This document shows, in pieces, positions 63,968-64,000 of a stretch of DNA of 64,000 nt. The position numbers and the translations under genes were made by a program. The notes under the pieces were generated by a model. It was not told where the DNA came from and did no database searches. It saw nothing but the letters and a program-made list of their open reading frames with translations. Each line of letters starts with the position of its first letter. The stretch's first letter is position 1. The DNA lies in the NCBI GenBank assembly GCA_031376385.1, contig JANMDQ010000013.1:124001-188000 (forward strand). The letters run 5' to 3'. The DNA is from Aquisediminimonas sp031376385. GTDB taxonomy: Bacteria > Pseudomonadota > Alphaproteobacteria > Sphingomonadales > Sphingomonadaceae.

Positions 63968-64000
63968 TGTCTCACGCTGATACAATGCACCGCCTGTCTG
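63967..64000 (+). CDS. Start of a further gene, cut by the window edge
   Basis: ATG 63967 shares its A with the preceding TGA and opens a frame reading MSHADTMHRLS to the edge. The tight coupling indicates another member of the dehydrogenase operon. Too little is present to name it. Confidence 0.5.
   Translation, partial: MSHADTMHRLS

Overview
The window reads as chromosomal DNA of a sphingomonad-type alphaproteobacterium (Sphingomonadales). The evidence is a PEPxAM-CTERM surface protein, a TonB-dependent receptor followed by a TPR-sulfotransferase, an alphaproteobacterial FdsGBAD formate dehydrogenase, several spinster/GcvA-like families typical of this order, and dense operons joined by ATGA or GTGA overlaps. 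No species name can be supported from the sequence alone.

Left part (1-22.7 kb), general metabolism. A four-gene operon (class III PhaC-like synthase, GNAT, APH-like kinase, small helical protein) is followed on the minus strand by a PEP-CTERM protein with its own terminator and a SleB-like wall hydrolase. A long minus-strand run then reads VapBC, M20 amidohydrolase, astA, astB, MFS exporter and cysK: arginine succinyltransferase catabolism with an M20 enzyme in the position where an astE-type hydrolase would be expected, and a 24-bp perfect inverted repeat between astA and astB. Next come malate synthase G, a TonB-like protein, an acyl-CoA synthetase, trhO, an M48 protease, a ParS/RES-type toxin-antitoxin pair, a methyltransferase, a quinone oxidoreductase and a tRNA-Thr(UGU).

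Middle (22.8-25.9 kb), a loose region. It holds an apparent esterase pseudogene next to the tRNA, a divergently transcribed DUF2147/membrane-protein pair and TetR gene around a perfect 14-bp palindrome, a stranded LexA-type box, a TetR-type palindrome, and a tiny membrane ORF broken by an amber codon.

Right part (25.9-64 kb), an almost unbroken methylated-amine and one-carbon locus. Minus operon A (35.7 to 25.9 kb): GbcA-like Rieske oxygenase, a PLP trans-sulfuration-type enzyme, a two-component flavoprotein dehydrogenase pair, and sarcosine oxidase soxB-D-A-G. Minus operon B (45.4 to 36.8 kb): purU, glutathione-dependent formaldehyde dehydrogenase, fdsG, fdsB, a homocysteine S-methyltransferase inserted inside the fds operon, fdsA, fdsD, fdhD. 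The plus strand carries a GcvA-like LysR between A and B, then a TonB-dependent receptor, a five-gene operon (TPR-sulfotransferase, spinster MFS, aldehyde dehydrogenase, enolase-superfamily enzyme, GMC dehydrogenase), a second LysR, and two tandem dimethylglycine/sarcosine dehydrogenase-like genes. A beta-hydroxyacid dehydrogenase and a PlsC-like acyltransferase lie on the minus strand among them.

Read together, the right half can take up a quaternary amine such as choline or glycine betaine, strip its methyl groups stepwise to sarcosine and glycine, and burn the released formaldehyde and formyl-folate to CO2 for NADH. The roles of the trans-sulfuration enzyme, the flavoprotein pair, the methyltransferase inside fds and the enolase-superfamily enzyme are not explained by the textbook pathway; these are the best candidates for new biology here.
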